Shown: one piece after another, positions 46,777 through 55,327 of the stretch
How the letters are laid out: the number at the start of each line of letters is the position of its first letter
How positions within the stretch are numbered: position 1 is the stretch's first letter
NCBI GenBank assembly: GCA_002347725.1
Contig: DDXA01000004.1
Location: forward strand, 930,001-994,000
Reading direction: 5' to 3'
DNA length: 64,000 bases
DNA from: Actinobacteria bacterium UBA2272
GTDB lineage: Bacteria > Actinomycetota > Coriobacteriia > Anaerosomatales > Anaerosomataceae
The notes under the pieces: generated by a model
Database searches by the model: none
Seen by the model: only the letters and a program-made list of their open reading frames with translations
What the model was told of the DNA's origin: nothing
Program-made: the position numbers and the translations under genes

Positions 46777-48765
46777 CTAGACTGCCTTCTCGTATGCGTC
46801 CACGAACTGGCTATTGTACAGGTCGCAGTAGAATCCGCCGCCCGCCATGAGCTCGGCGTGTGTGCCCTTCTCGATGATCGCGCCCTCGTTCATCACGAGG
46901 ATGAGATCGGCGCCACGGACCGTGGAGAGACGGTGGGCGATCACGAAGCTCGTGCGCCCCTCCATCAGCCGGCTCATCGCCTGCTGGATGAGGGTCTCGG
47001 TACGCGTGTCCACCGAGCTGGTCGCTTCGTCCAGGATCAGTATCGGCGGGTCCGCAAGAAACGCGCGGGCGATCGTGAGCAGCTGCCGCTGTCCGGCCGA
47101 GATGTTGGAGCTCTCGTCGTTGAGTTCGGTGTCGTAACCATCGGCGAGCGTCCGTACGAAGTGGTCCACGTGCGCCGCGCGCGCCGCGTTCATGACCTGC
47201 TCGTCGGTGGCGCTCTCGCGCCCGTACGCCAGGTTGTCGCGGATGGTCCCTTTGAACAGCCACGTGTCCTGCAGCACCATGCCGAACGTTCGGCGCAGGT
47301 CGTCGCGGGTCATGTCGCGCGTGTCCACGCCGTCTATGAGGATGGCGCCGCCGTCGAGTTCGTAGAAGCGCATGAGCAGGTTGACGAGCGTGGTCTTCCC
47401 GGCTCCCGTAGGCCCGACGATCGCAACGGTCCGGCCGGGGAGCGCCTCGAGGTCGAGCCCCTCGATGAGGGGTTTGTCAGCCGAGTAGCTGAAGGTGACG
47501 TCGCGGAACTCGACATGTCCCCGGGCGCTGGCCAGGCGCACCGGCGTCGTCGACTCCGGGACCTCCTCCTCGGCGTCGAGGAGTTCGAACACCCGCTCGG
47601 CGGAGGCCGCAGCGGACTGGAGCACGTTGGCGATCGACGCCGTCTGCACGATCGGCTGGGTGAACTGGCGCGAGTACTGGATGAACGCCTGGACATCGCC
47701 GAGCGAGAGCGTGCCGCCGGCGACCTTGAGCCCGCCGATCACGGCGATGCCCACGTAGTTGAGGTTGTTGAGGAAGCCGAGGGATGGCTGGATGGTGCCC
47801 GAGATGAACTGCGCGCGGAACGACGCGTCATAGAGGTCCTCGTTCTCAGCGTCGAAGATCTCGACGGCCTCGGCCTGTCGGCCGAAGACCTTGACGACCG
47901 CATGACCGGTGAACATCTCCTCCACGTGGCCGTTCAGACGCCCCGTGCGCTCCCACTGTGCGGCGAACTGCTTCTGCGAGCGCCTGGCGATGAACATGGT
48001 CACCACGACGGCCGCCGGGATCACGAGCAGCGAGATCGCGGCGAGCAGCGGCGAGATCCAGAACATCATGCCGAGCACACCGACGATCGTGAGCAGCGAC
48101 GTGATCACCTGCGTGGCCGACTGCTGGAGCGTCTGCGCGATGTTGTCGATGTCGTTGGTCACCCGCGAGAGCGTGTCGCCGCGCGCGTTGTCGTCGAAGT
48201 ACGCGAGCGGCAGCCGGGTGATCTTCTCGTCCACCTGGCGGCGCAAGCCGTAGATCGTCCGCTGCGTGATGCCGGCCATGATGTACCCCTGCATCCAGTT
48301 GAACAGTGCCGAGAGCAGGTAGATCGCGGCGAGCATGCCGAGCAGTCGTGCGATGGCGTCGAAGTCCACGCCCGCACCGGGCGTGAGCGTCATCGCCTCG
48401 AGCATGTCGGCGAGCTGCTCCTCGCCGGCGGCGCGCAGGCCGCCGATCGCCTGCTCCTGCGTGACTCCCTCGGGGAACTGCTCGCTGATGACGCCCTCGA
48501 ACAGCAGGTTGGTGGCCTGGCCGAGGATCCTCGGGCCGATGACGTTGAGGGCGACGCTCGAGACGGTCAGCGCGATGACGATGCCGATCAGGAGCGCATG
48601 CGGGCGGAGGTAGCCGCCGAGCCGCTTGAGCGCTCCGGAGAAGTCCTTGCTCTTGGCGCCGCCGGCCATGAGGCCGTGTCCGCCGGGGCCCATCATCGGA
48701 CCGCCGGGGCCCGGACCGCGCCCGGGTCCGGCCGGCGGGGTCGCAGGTGCCGTACGCTCGCTCAT
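46777..48765 (-). CDS. Heterodimeric ABC exporter subunit 2 (membrane plus ATPase)
   Basis: 662 residues. The ATG at 48765 follows GGAGGAGG and overlaps the stop of the previous gene (ATGA). An unusual N-terminal ~38 residues are rich in Gly, Pro and Met (GPGRGPGPGGPMMGPGGHG). Six membrane helices (~50-375) precede the ATPase: Walker A GPTGAGKTTL, signature SAGQRQLLTIARAF (SAGQ for SGGQ), Walker B PPILILDEATSSVDTRTE and H-loop IAHRLST. Its catalytic Glu is present, so this half probably carries the functional ATP site of a LmrCD/BmrCD-like pair. Multidrug or lipid export is likely. Confidence 0.92.
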   Translation of the reverse strand: MSERTAPATPPAGPGRGPGPGGPMMGPGGHGLMAGGAKSKDFSGALKRLGGYLRPHALLIGIVIALTVSSVALNVIGPRILGQATNLLFEGVISEQFPEGVTQEQAIGGLRAAGEEQLADMLEAMTLTPGAGVDFDAIARLLGMLAAIYLLSALFNWMQGYIMAGITQRTIYGLRRQVDEKITRLPLAYFDDNARGDTLSRVTNDIDNIAQTLQQSATQVITSLLTIVGVLGMMFWISPLLAAISLLVIPAAVVVTMFIARRSQKQFAAQWERTGRLNGHVEEMFTGHAVVKVFGRQAEAVEIFDAENEDLYDASFRAQFISGTIQPSLGFLNNLNYVGIAVIGGLKVAGGTLSLGDVQAFIQYSRQFTQPIVQTASIANVLQSAAASAERVFELLDAEEEVPESTTPVRLASARGHVEFRDVTFSYSADKPLIEGLDLEALPGRTVAIVGPTGAGKTTLVNLLMRFYELDGGAILIDGVDTRDMTRDDLRRTFGMVLQDTWLFKGTIRDNLAYGRESATDEQVMNAARAAHVDHFVRTLADGYDTELNDESSNISAGQRQLLTIARAFLADPPILILDEATSSVDTRTETLIQQAMSRLMEGRTSFVIAHRLSTVRGADLILVMNEGAIIEKGTHAELMAGGGFYCDLYNSQFVDAYEKAV

Positions 48766-50489
48766 GCGACCTCCTCCTCGGTGAGCTGGCTTCTCACGAT
48801 CTCGACGTACGTCTGGCACGTCTCCATGAGTTCGTCGTGAGTGCCCGAGCCGACGATGGTGCCCTCGTCGAGCACGATGATCCGGTCCGCGTGCATGATC
48901 GTGCTGACCCGTTGGGCGACGATGATCACCGTGGCGTCGGCGGTGTCGCGCGCGAGCGCGGTGCGCAGCGCGGCGTCGGTCGCGAAGTCGAGCGCGGAGA
49001 AGCTGTCGTCGAAGATGTAGATCGGCGGGCGCTTCACGAGCGCGCGGGCGATCGCGAGGCGCTGGCGCTGGCCGCCCGAGAGATTGGCTCCGCCCTGCGC
49101 CACCGCTGCTTCGAGCCCCTCGGGCAGCGCGCGCACGAACGTCGCGGCCTGGGCCACCTCCAGCGCGTGCCAGAGCTCCTCGTCGGTGGCGTCCTTGCGG
49201 CCGTAACGCAGGTTGCTCGCCACGGTGCCGTTGAACAGGAACGCCTTCTGCGGGATGAAGCCGATCAGGCTCCAGAGATGCTCTTGCGTCATGTCGCGGC
49301 TGTCCACCCCGTCTACGAGCAGCCGTCCTGCGGTGATGTCGTAGAAGCGGGGGATGAGGTTGATGAGCGTCGACTTGCCGCTGCCGGTTGAGCCCACGAC
49401 CGCCGTGGTCTGGCCGGGCACGGCTGTAAACGTCACGCCGCCGAGGACCGCGCTCTCCGCGCCCGGGTAGCGAAACTCGACGTCCATGAACTCGACCGTT
49501 CCCTGGTGCTCGGCCATGACGACCGGGTCTGTCGGGTCGGCGATCTCGGGCTCCGTGTCGAGCACCTCGTTGATGCGCTCGGCCGAGGCAGCGGCGCGCG
49601 GGACCATCACGAACATGACGGTCGCCATCATGACCGACATGAGGATCTGCATGATGTAGGTGAGGAAGGCCGTGAGGTTGCCGATAGGCATCTCGCCGCT
49701 TGCGATGCGCAGCCCGCCGAACCACATCGTCGCCACGAGCGAGAGGTTGAACACCGCCATGACCGTCGGCATGATGAGCGCGAACAGGCGACCGACGGCG
49801 AGCATGGTCTCGGACAGGTCGCGGTTGGCCTCGTCAAAGCGTCGCGCCTCGTAGTCGCTGCGCACGAACGCCCGGATCACCCGGATGCCGGTGAGCTTTT
49901 CGCGCATGACCTGGTTCACGCGGTCGACGCGCAGTTGCATCGTCTTGAACAGCGGGAGCGCTTTGCGCGCCATGACCGCGATGATCACCGCAAGCAGCGG
50001 GACGACCACGGCGATGAGTCCCGAGAGCGGCACATCCTGCCTGACGGCCATGATGATGCCGCCGACAGCCATGAACGGTGCGATGACCATGACGTTCAGA
50101 CCCATGGCTACCACCATCTGGACCTGCTGCACATCGTTGGTGGTGCGGGTGATGAGCGACGGAGCGCCGAAGCGGTTCATCTCGGCGAGTGAGAAGTCCT
50201 GCACGCGCCGGAAGACCGCATGCCGGACGTCGCGACCAAAGGCCATGGCCGACTTCGCCCCCCAGTACACCGAGACGATCGAGGCGATGCCGAGGAGCAG
50301 CGTCACACCAAGCATCACGACGCCGATGCGGACCACGTACGCGGTGTCGGCCTTGGCCACACCGTTATTGATGATGTCCGCGTTCAGATCGGGGAGGTAC
50401 AGGTTGCCGATGGCCTGCACGAGCAGCAGCACCATCACGAAGGTCAGCTGGACCCGGTACGGTTTGAGGAAGCGCAGGATACGTGTCAT
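48762..50489 (-). CDS. Heterodimeric ABC exporter subunit 1 (membrane plus ATPase)
   Basis: 575 residues: six membrane helices (~15-310) and an ATPase with Walker [13 protein letters not shown], signature LSGGQRQRLAIARAL and Walker B PPIYIFDDSFSALDFATD. The residue after the Walker B Asp is Asp, not the catalytic Glu, the hallmark of the degenerate-site partner in heterodimeric exporters. The H-loop reads VAQRVST, with Gln replacing His, again as in that class. It overlaps marR upstream and the second subunit downstream by 4 bases each, so all three are one translationally coupled operon. Confidence 0.93.
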   Translation of the reverse strand: MTRILRFLKPYRVQLTFVMVLLLVQAIGNLYLPDLNADIINNGVAKADTAYVVRIGVVMLGVTLLLGIASIVSVYWGAKSAMAFGRDVRHAVFRRVQDFSLAEMNRFGAPSLITRTTNDVQQVQMVVAMGLNVMVIAPFMAVGGIIMAVRQDVPLSGLIAVVVPLLAVIIAVMARKALPLFKTMQLRVDRVNQVMREKLTGIRVIRAFVRSDYEARRFDEANRDLSETMLAVGRLFALIMPTVMAVFNLSLVATMWFGGLRIASGEMPIGNLTAFLTYIMQILMSVMMATVMFVMVPRAAASAERINEVLDTEPEIADPTDPVVMAEHQGTVEFMDVEFRYPGAESAVLGGVTFTAVPGQTTAVVGSTGSGKSTLINLIPRFYDITAGRLLVDGVDSRDMTQEHLWSLIGFIPQKAFLFNGTVASNLRYGRKDATDEELWHALEVAQAATFVRALPEGLEAAVAQGGANLSGGQRQRLAIARALVKRPPIYIFDDSFSALDFATDAALRTALARDTADATVIIVAQRVSTIMHADRIIVLDEGTIVGSGTHDELMETCQTYVEIVRSQLTEEEVA

Positions 50490-51022
50490 CTGTCGTCGTC
50501 TCCCGGCTTCGCATGCGGATTCGTGCCGCCGGCCCGCTGAAGCGCGGCCACGGCACGCTCGTTGAGCGCCTCGAGCAGTCGCAAGAGTTCCACCCGGTCG
50601 GCCTCGGGCATCTCCCCGACGGTGGAGGCGATGATGCGAGCGTGGACCTTCCGCATCCGCTCGGCCACCTCCACCCCGCTCGGGCTTAAGAAGATGCGGG
50701 TGACTCGCTGGTCGTGCTCGTCGGCGCGGCGCTCGATGAGCGAAGCGGCCTCCATCTTCTGAAGCATGCTCGTGACTGTCGGGCGGGAGACGTGGAGCAT
50801 CGTGGCGAGGTCGCTTTGGCTGACGCCGTCAGAACGCGACAGGGCGAGCAGGCAGCCGGCCTGTGCCGGGTGCGTCTCCTCCTCGGCGAGCATTGCCATC
50901 ATGAGGTGGCGGTTGAGGATCATCGAGCGCTTGAACGCGCGGAAGACATCGACCGCGAGCGGGTCGACGCCCTCGAGCGCGGGCTCGAAGGGGTCGGGCA
51001 ACGCGTGATGCGGATGCGGCAT
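50486..51022 (-). CDS. MarR-family transcriptional regulator
   Basis: 178 residues; the ATG at 51022 has GGAAGGA upstream. The winged helix-turn-helix is SQSDLATMLHVSRPTVTSML followed by the wing residues IERRADEHDQRVTRIFLSPSG. The HPAQAGCLLAL segment before it is typical of regulators of multidrug ABC genes. Its stop overlaps the first exporter gene. An inverted repeat just upstream, ACTAAT-G-ATTAGT, overlaps likely promoter sequence, so autoregulation and control of the exporter are expected. Confidence 0.9.
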   Translation of the reverse strand: MPHPHHALPDPFEPALEGVDPLAVDVFRAFKRSMILNRHLMMAMLAEEETHPAQAGCLLALSRSDGVSQSDLATMLHVSRPTVTSMLQKMEAASLIERRADEHDQRVTRIFLSPSGVEVAERMRKVHARIIASTVGEMPEADRVELLRLLEALNERAVAALQRAGGTNPHAKPGDDDR

Positions 51023-51061
51023 GGGCGCGGGTCCTTCCGGAGTCACGACGACTGTTAGCGC

Positions 51062-51074
51062 ACTAATGATTAGT
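51062..51074. promoter_or_regulatory. Probable MarR operator
   Basis: ACTAAT-G-ATTAGT is a perfect 13-base inverted repeat 40 bases before the marR ATG, in an AT-rich patch. On the minus strand TACTAAT within it resembles a -10 element and TATAGT lies further upstream (51086-51081). A repressor bound here would block RNA polymerase. Confidence 0.6.
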
Positions 51075-51198
51075 AGGCGAACTATAGCGCGCGGACCCGA
51101 TCCGCGCAAGGCCGGCGCTGACGGGCCGCTGGCAGGGTTCGGGGCGTGCGCTACACTCGGATGGTTCGCTCCACCGCGCGACAACGGAGGGTGCACGC

Positions 51199-51576
51199 AT
51201 GGACCTCACGCCGCACCATGTCGGCATCATCGTCGGCGATCTTGACCGCTCCAAGGCGTTTTACGGCGCGCTTGGCTTCGTGACGGTCGACGAGCGGGTG
51301 GGCGAGGACAAGACGCTCACGTTCATGCGCCTCGGCGGTCTGCAGGTGGAGCTCTTCGCCTACCGGGAGCCAGTGCCCGCAGCCGAGGTGCCCGACCGGT
51401 CACTCGGCTTCCGCCACCTCGCGCTCGAGACAGCGGACATCGATGCCGCATGCGCCGAGTTACGCGAACTCGGTGTGATCGGCCCCGGCGTGCAGATCGC
51501 CGAGTACCCCGGCGGCTGGCGGCTGCTGTTCTTCCACGATCCCGACGGGGTCGAGATCGAGATCAAACAGGCGTGA
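51199..51576 (+). CDS. VOC/glyoxalase-superfamily protein
   Basis: 125 residues after GGAGG. The fold signature is clear: HHVGIIVGDLDRSKAFYGALGF at the start (metal His in the first strand) and GFRHLALETADIDAA in the second half, ending HDPDGVEIEIKQ with the terminal Glu. The likely metal ligands are His, Glu, His and Glu. Lactoylglutathione lyase or methylmalonyl-CoA epimerase-like roles are possible, but the sequence fits the general VOC family only. It is divergent from marR. Confidence 0.85.
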   Translation: MDLTPHHVGIIVGDLDRSKAFYGALGFVTVDERVGEDKTLTFMRLGGLQVELFAYREPVPAAEVPDRSLGFRHLALETADIDAACAELRELGVIGPGVQIAEYPGGWRLLFFHDPDGVEIEIKQA

Positions 51577-51616
51577 ACCACGTGGCCGACCGGCCGCGCG
51601 AAAGGGGCGATATCTC

Positions 51617-52060
51617 ATGGACCGCGAATCACTCTCGGCGGAGATCACCGCGGCGATGCGGGCGCGCGACAAGCTGCGGCTGTCGATCCTGCGCCAGGTG
51701 AAGAACGAGCTCGACATGCGCGAGAAGGAATCCGGCCGGCAGGTCGAACCCGCCGAGGTGGTGGCGGCGCTCAAGAAGGTGCTCAAGCAGACATCGGAGA
51801 CCCTCGAGGGCTCGATCAAGGTGGATACCGATGCCGAGCGGACAGCGCACCTGACCGAGCAGGTGGCCATCCTCGAGGCGTACCTGCCGGCGCAGGTCGG
51901 AGGCGATTCGCTCCGGGCCATCGTGAAGCGCGTGCTCGACGGGGCGCAGATCACCGAGAAGCGTGACATGGGCCGGGCCATCGGTGCGGTGGTGGCCGAG
52001 TGCGGCGGCAACTGTGACAAGGCCGAGGTCGCCCGCATCGTGGGGGAGGTGCTGTCATGA
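51617..52060 (+). CDS. yqeY: GatB/YqeY domain protein
   Basis: 147 residues. The whole protein is a YqeY domain: MRARDKLRLSILRQVKNELD near the start, KLxxxx-type helix VVAALKKVLKQTSETLEGS, then the EAYLPAQ helix link and the C-terminal MGRAIGAVVAECGGNCDKAE. The domain also forms the tail of amidotransferase subunit GatB and binds tRNA. Stand-alone YqeY has no settled function. Its stop overlaps the M28 peptidase start (ATGA). Confidence 0.93.
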   Translation: MDRESLSAEITAAMRARDKLRLSILRQVKNELDMREKESGRQVEPAEVVAALKKVLKQTSETLEGSIKVDTDAERTAHLTEQVAILEAYLPAQVGGDSLRAIVKRVLDGAQITEKRDMGRAIGAVVAECGGNCDKAEVARIVGEVLS

Positions 52061-53265
52061 GCGACCTGGAGGCGCGCATCGCCGCCGACCTGGCCGAGCT
52101 CACGGCGCACCCTGACCGGCACGTCGGAGGCCCCGGCAACGACGCCGCCAACGAGATGGTCGCCACACGGCTTGCCGGTCTCGGCTTCGACGTCAGGCGT
52201 ACCGGGTTCGACTGTCTCGAGTGGGAGCACGGCGAGGCGTTCGTCGAGGTGGGCGGCGAGCGGTTCGACCTGCATGTCGGCCCGTACTCCCCACCGTGCG
52301 TCACACGCGCGACACTCATCGAGGTCAGAGACATCGAGCATCTCGAGAAGTCTGTGATCGCGGGTGCCGTGGTACTGCTCACCAACGAGATCGCCGCGCA
52401 CCAGGTCATGCCGAAGAACTTCCCGTTCTACAACCCGGAGGAGCATCGACGCATCATCGCTGCGCTCGAGCACTTCGGGCCGGCCGCGGTGATCGCGGCG
52501 ACCGGTCGCGACCCGGAGATGGTGGGCGGGCAGTATCCGTTCCCGCTGTTCGAGGACGGCGACCTGGACATCCCCAACGCCTACATGACCGCCGAGGACG
52601 GCAAGCTGTTGCGCAAGTTCGACGGCGACCTCGTCCGCATACGCATCGAGTCCCGGCGCCTGCCTGCGACCGCCGAGCAGGTGGTCGCCACTCTTGCAGG
52701 CGATCGCCCGGGCCGGATCGTGGTCTCGGCGCACATCGACAGCCGCCGCGGCTCACCCGGGGGCCTCGACAACGCGAGCGGCGTGGCGACACTCCTTGCG
52801 CTCGCCGAGTTGCTCGCCGGGTACGAGCACGGACCGACGATCGAGATCGTGCCGTTCAACGGCGAGGACGACTACGCGGCACACGGCGAGATCCTCTGGC
52901 TCGCCGATAACGAGGGCGCGATGGGCGACATCGAACTCGGCATCAACATCGACGATCTCGGCTGGCGGGGGACGGTCAATCACGTGTCGCTCTACGGGTG
53001 CCCGCCCGAGGTGGAGGCGGCCGTCCGCGACGCGGTGGACGGGTTCCCGGACATGGCCGAGGGACCGCAGTGGTTCCAGAGTGATCACGCGATCTTCGGC
53101 ATACACGGCCGACCGGCCATCGCGCTTGCGACGAGCGACATCGCGGGGTTCATGGCCGGCTACGCGCATTCGGAGAAGGACACCGCCGACCTGGCGGACC
53201 CGGCGCTCATCGCCGGGGCGGCCCGTTTCGTGCGCGATGTGATCGGCAGGGTTGCCAGTGCGTAG
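52057..53265 (+). CDS. M28-family metallopeptidase
   Basis: 402 residues, no signal peptide. Two-zinc site motifs are SAHIDSRRGSPGGLDNASGV (H-x-D then bridging D), NGEDDYAAHGE in place of the usual E-E-x-G, and FQSDHAIFGIHGRP with the late His. A PA-like inserted region (~110-200) with the RRIIAALEHFGPAAVIAATG segment separates the N-terminus from the catalytic part. It probably acts as an intracellular aminopeptidase. The GED-D variation of the catalytic Glu pair deserves note. Cotranslated with yqeY. Confidence 0.88.
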   Translation: MSDLEARIAADLAELTAHPDRHVGGPGNDAANEMVATRLAGLGFDVRRTGFDCLEWEHGEAFVEVGGERFDLHVGPYSPPCVTRATLIEVRDIEHLEKSVIAGAVVLLTNEIAAHQVMPKNFPFYNPEEHRRIIAALEHFGPAAVIAATGRDPEMVGGQYPFPLFEDGDLDIPNAYMTAEDGKLLRKFDGDLVRIRIESRRLPATAEQVVATLAGDRPGRIVVSAHIDSRRGSPGGLDNASGVATLLALAELLAGYEHGPTIEIVPFNGEDDYAAHGEILWLADNEGAMGDIELGINIDDLGWRGTVNHVSLYGCPPEVEAAVRDAVDGFPDMAEGPQWFQSDHAIFGIHGRPAIALATSDIAGFMAGYAHSEKDTADLADPALIAGAARFVRDVIGRVASA

Positions 53266-53316
53266 GCGCGTAGGCACACTGGTGCCCTAGGGCGTGTCAC
53301 TCGGGAGGGAGCCGCA

Positions 53317-53886
53317 ATGAAGAAGTCGGGCATCGTCATCGGTCTGGTAGTGCTCGCGGTGATCGCGATGTCGCTCATCGGCACGTACAACCGGCTGGTG
53401 AACCTCGACAACGAGGTCGAGACGCAGTGGGCGCAGATCGACAACCAGCTCAAGCGCCGGGCGGACCTCATCCCCAACCTCGTGAACACGGTCAGGGGCT
53501 TTGCCGCGCAGGAGAAGGACATCATGACCGCGATCGCCGACAGCCGCGCGCGGCTTGCCGGGGCCGCGTCTCCCGCAGAGGCGGCGGAGGCTGACGCCGA
53601 ACTCACGGGCGCGCTCGGCAGACTGCTCGTGATCGTCGAGAACTACCCCGATCTCAAGAGCGACCAGACCTTCATCCGGCTGATGGATGAGCTCTCCGGC
53701 ACTGAGAACCGCATCTCCGTGGCGCGCAAGGACTACAACGAGACCGTGCGCGACTACAATCTTGCGGTACGCACGTTCCCGACCAACCTGATCGCCCCGA
53801 TCATGGGCTTCGAGAAGGCCGAGTTCTTCGAGATCTCCGAGTCCGACCGCGAGACGCCCGAAGTGGACTTCGGTAACGACGAGTAG
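53317..53886 (+). CDS. LemA-family membrane protein
   Basis: 189 residues after GGAGGGAG. One N-terminal helix (GIVIGLVVLAVIAMSLIGTY) is followed by the LemA helical bundle: YNRLVNLDNEVETQWAQIDN, QLKRRADLIPNLVNTVRG, then ENYPDLKS and the NRISVARKDYNETVRDYN motif. LemA proteins are exported or membrane-anchored scaffolds of unclear role. The TPM-domain gene follows 20 bases downstream, a pairing seen in many bacteria. Confidence 0.95.
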   Translation: MKKSGIVIGLVVLAVIAMSLIGTYNRLVNLDNEVETQWAQIDNQLKRRADLIPNLVNTVRGFAAQEKDIMTAIADSRARLAGAASPAEAAEADAELTGALGRLLVIVENYPDLKSDQTFIRLMDELSGTENRISVARKDYNETVRDYNLAVRTFPTNLIAPIMGFEKAEFFEISESDRETPEVDFGNDE

Positions 53887-53906
53887 CCTGCGGAGGTTGT
53901 AAGGCC

Positions 53907-54689
53907 GTGACCCGTCGCGTATCGCTGCTGCTTGCCCTCGCGTTTGCCGCCACGGTGGCGTGCGCGCTTCCCGCTGCGGGCATCGAGGCCACCGGCTACG
54001 TGATGGACGAGGCGGGCATCATCCCGCCCGACGTCGAGTCGCGCATCGAAGTCCTTTCGGCACGCATCGAGACCTCGACGCCAGGCGCCCAGATCGCGGT
54101 CGTCACCGTCGCCTCGCTCGACGGTCGGCCGATCGAGGACTACGCCGAGCGTCTGTTCGACGAGCTGGGCATCGGCGCGAAGGATCTGGACAACGGCGTG
54201 CTGCTCATCGTCGCAGTGAGCGAGCGCGAGGTGCGGATCGAAGTGGGCTACGGACTCGAGGGAGCCATCCCCGATCCGGTTGCCGGTCGTGTGCTCGACG
54301 AGGACGTCATCCCGCGTTTCCGCGATGGCGACATGGCAGGCGGCATCGAGGCCGGCCATGCCCGACTCGCCGGACTGGTGGCTGCCGAGTACGAGACCGA
54401 GGTCGAGGGCGCGGCCGAGCCGAACACCGGCCCGGGCATCGGCTTGTGGATCGTGCTGCTAGCCATCGGCGGAGTCGTCGGGTTCTTCATCTGGGCTGCG
54501 AAGAAAGGCCTCCTCAAGGGCGGCGGCGGCTCATCCGGCCCGGGGGGAAGCTCCGGCGGAGGGTTCATGCCGCCCCCGCCGTCCACTTGGGGCGGTTCGA
54601 GCAGCGGGGGCGGCGGCTCGTCCGGCGGCGGCTTCGGCGGTTTCGGTGGCGGAGGTTCGGGCGGCGGCGGAGCGACCCGGGGCTGGTAG
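53907..54689 (+). CDS. TPM-domain (YgcG-like) membrane protein with Gly-rich tail
   Basis: 260 residues from a GTG behind GGAGG. Signal peptide (TRRVSLLLALAFAATVACAL), then a TPM_phosphatase domain (~30-150) with VMDEAGIIPPDV, the IAVVTVASLDG strand and EVGYGLEGAIPD. A helix at ~180-200 (IVLLAIGGVVGFFIWAAKKG) anchors it, and the last ~60 residues are Gly/Ser-rich repeats ending in a Trp. The TPM domain is extracytoplasmic; the tail is probably disordered and cytoplasmic. It pairs with LemA. Reported links are to photosystem repair in plants and to membrane stress in bacteria, neither proved here. Confidence 0.93.
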   Translation: MTRRVSLLLALAFAATVACALPAAGIEATGYVMDEAGIIPPDVESRIEVLSARIETSTPGAQIAVVTVASLDGRPIEDYAERLFDELGIGAKDLDNGVLLIVAVSEREVRIEVGYGLEGAIPDPVAGRVLDEDVIPRFRDGDMAGGIEAGHARLAGLVAAEYETEVEGAAEPNTGPGIGLWIVLLAIGGVVGFFIWAAKKGLLKGGGGSSGPGGSSGGGFMPPPPSTWGGSSSGGGGSSGGGFGGFGGGGSGGGGATRGW

Positions 54690-54717
54690 CGTTTACCGGC
54701 GCTCGACTCCCACGGCC

Positions 54718-55194
54718 CTACGCGTGTCGCGGCTTTCTGAATGCGGCGTGCCAGAACACCCGGTCGGCGAGCAGGAGGGCGGTCCCCACGCCGACGTACA
54801 CAGCGCCCATGATGCCGGCACCGATCTGGTCGTCGGCCACAACGAGGCTCCGCAGCCAGATGCCGCCGCCCATCATGAGCGCGACGAGTGCCCACGAGCG
54901 CAGCGAGAAGAAGCTCAGGAAGAACGCCGGGCCACGCTCCCGGATGCGCTCGACCGCCTTGGCGGCCACACGCTCCAGCAGATACCGTGACTTGAGCACG
55001 CCGAGCGAAAGGCCCAGGGCGAGCGCCCACGCGTGCCACGAGCGGCCCTGGATGTAGTCGAGCCCCCGGACGATCAGGATCGACGCGCCGATCAGCCACA
55101 TCGCGGCAGCGGAGACGATCTGTGTCTGCACGCCGGACCTGAACGCGCTTCGCGAGCGGCTCTCGGCAGCGGGGGCTTGAGGGGCATCGGTCAT
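54718..55194 (-). CDS. Uncharacterised membrane protein
   Basis: 158 residues from the ATG at 55194 (GAGAGGA upstream); no family recognised. After ~28 hydrophilic residues (MTDAPQAPAAESRSRSAFRS) come about four helices, with the charged stretch LERVAAKAVERIRERG between helices 2 and 3. There are no catalytic motifs. It is divergent from arginine deiminase and convergent with the TPM gene. Confidence 0.7.
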   Translation of the reverse strand: MTDAPQAPAAESRSRSAFRSGVQTQIVSAAAMWLIGASILIVRGLDYIQGRSWHAWALALGLSLGVLKSRYLLERVAAKAVERIRERGPAFFLSFFSLRSWALVALMMGGGIWLRSLVVADDQIGAGIMGAVYVGVGTALLLADRVFWHAAFRKPRHA

Positions 55195-55277
55195 GTGGGG
55201 CAGTGTCCTCTCAACAGGTGCGGGCTGGCAAGCCCCGACGGCCGGATCTCTGCATGTCGCCTGCCACATGGCGCGCG

Positions 55278-55313
55278 GCATGGCATGATACGGGGTGCGC
55301 GAACGTGCCATGC
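55278..55313. promoter_or_regulatory. Inverted repeat and -10-like element upstream of arcA
   Basis: GCATGGCA (55278-55285) and TGCCATGC (55306-55313) are perfect inverted arms separated by 20 bases. CATGAT (55284-55289) overlaps the left arm and could be the -10 element. This suggests an operator for an arginine- or oxygen-responsive regulator; none is adjacent. Confidence 0.4.
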
Positions 55314-55327
55314 GAGAAGGAGACAGT

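Noticed and set aside
46858..48840. A 660-codon plus-strand frame opposite the ABC exporter subunit
   Set aside because: Acidic and His/Arg-rich antisense shadow without domains or start signals.
48766..49725. A longer N-terminus for the second ABC exporter subunit
   Set aside because: The extra sequence overlaps the first subunit's ATPase in another frame; the ATG at 48765 has a strong ribosome-binding site and coupling.
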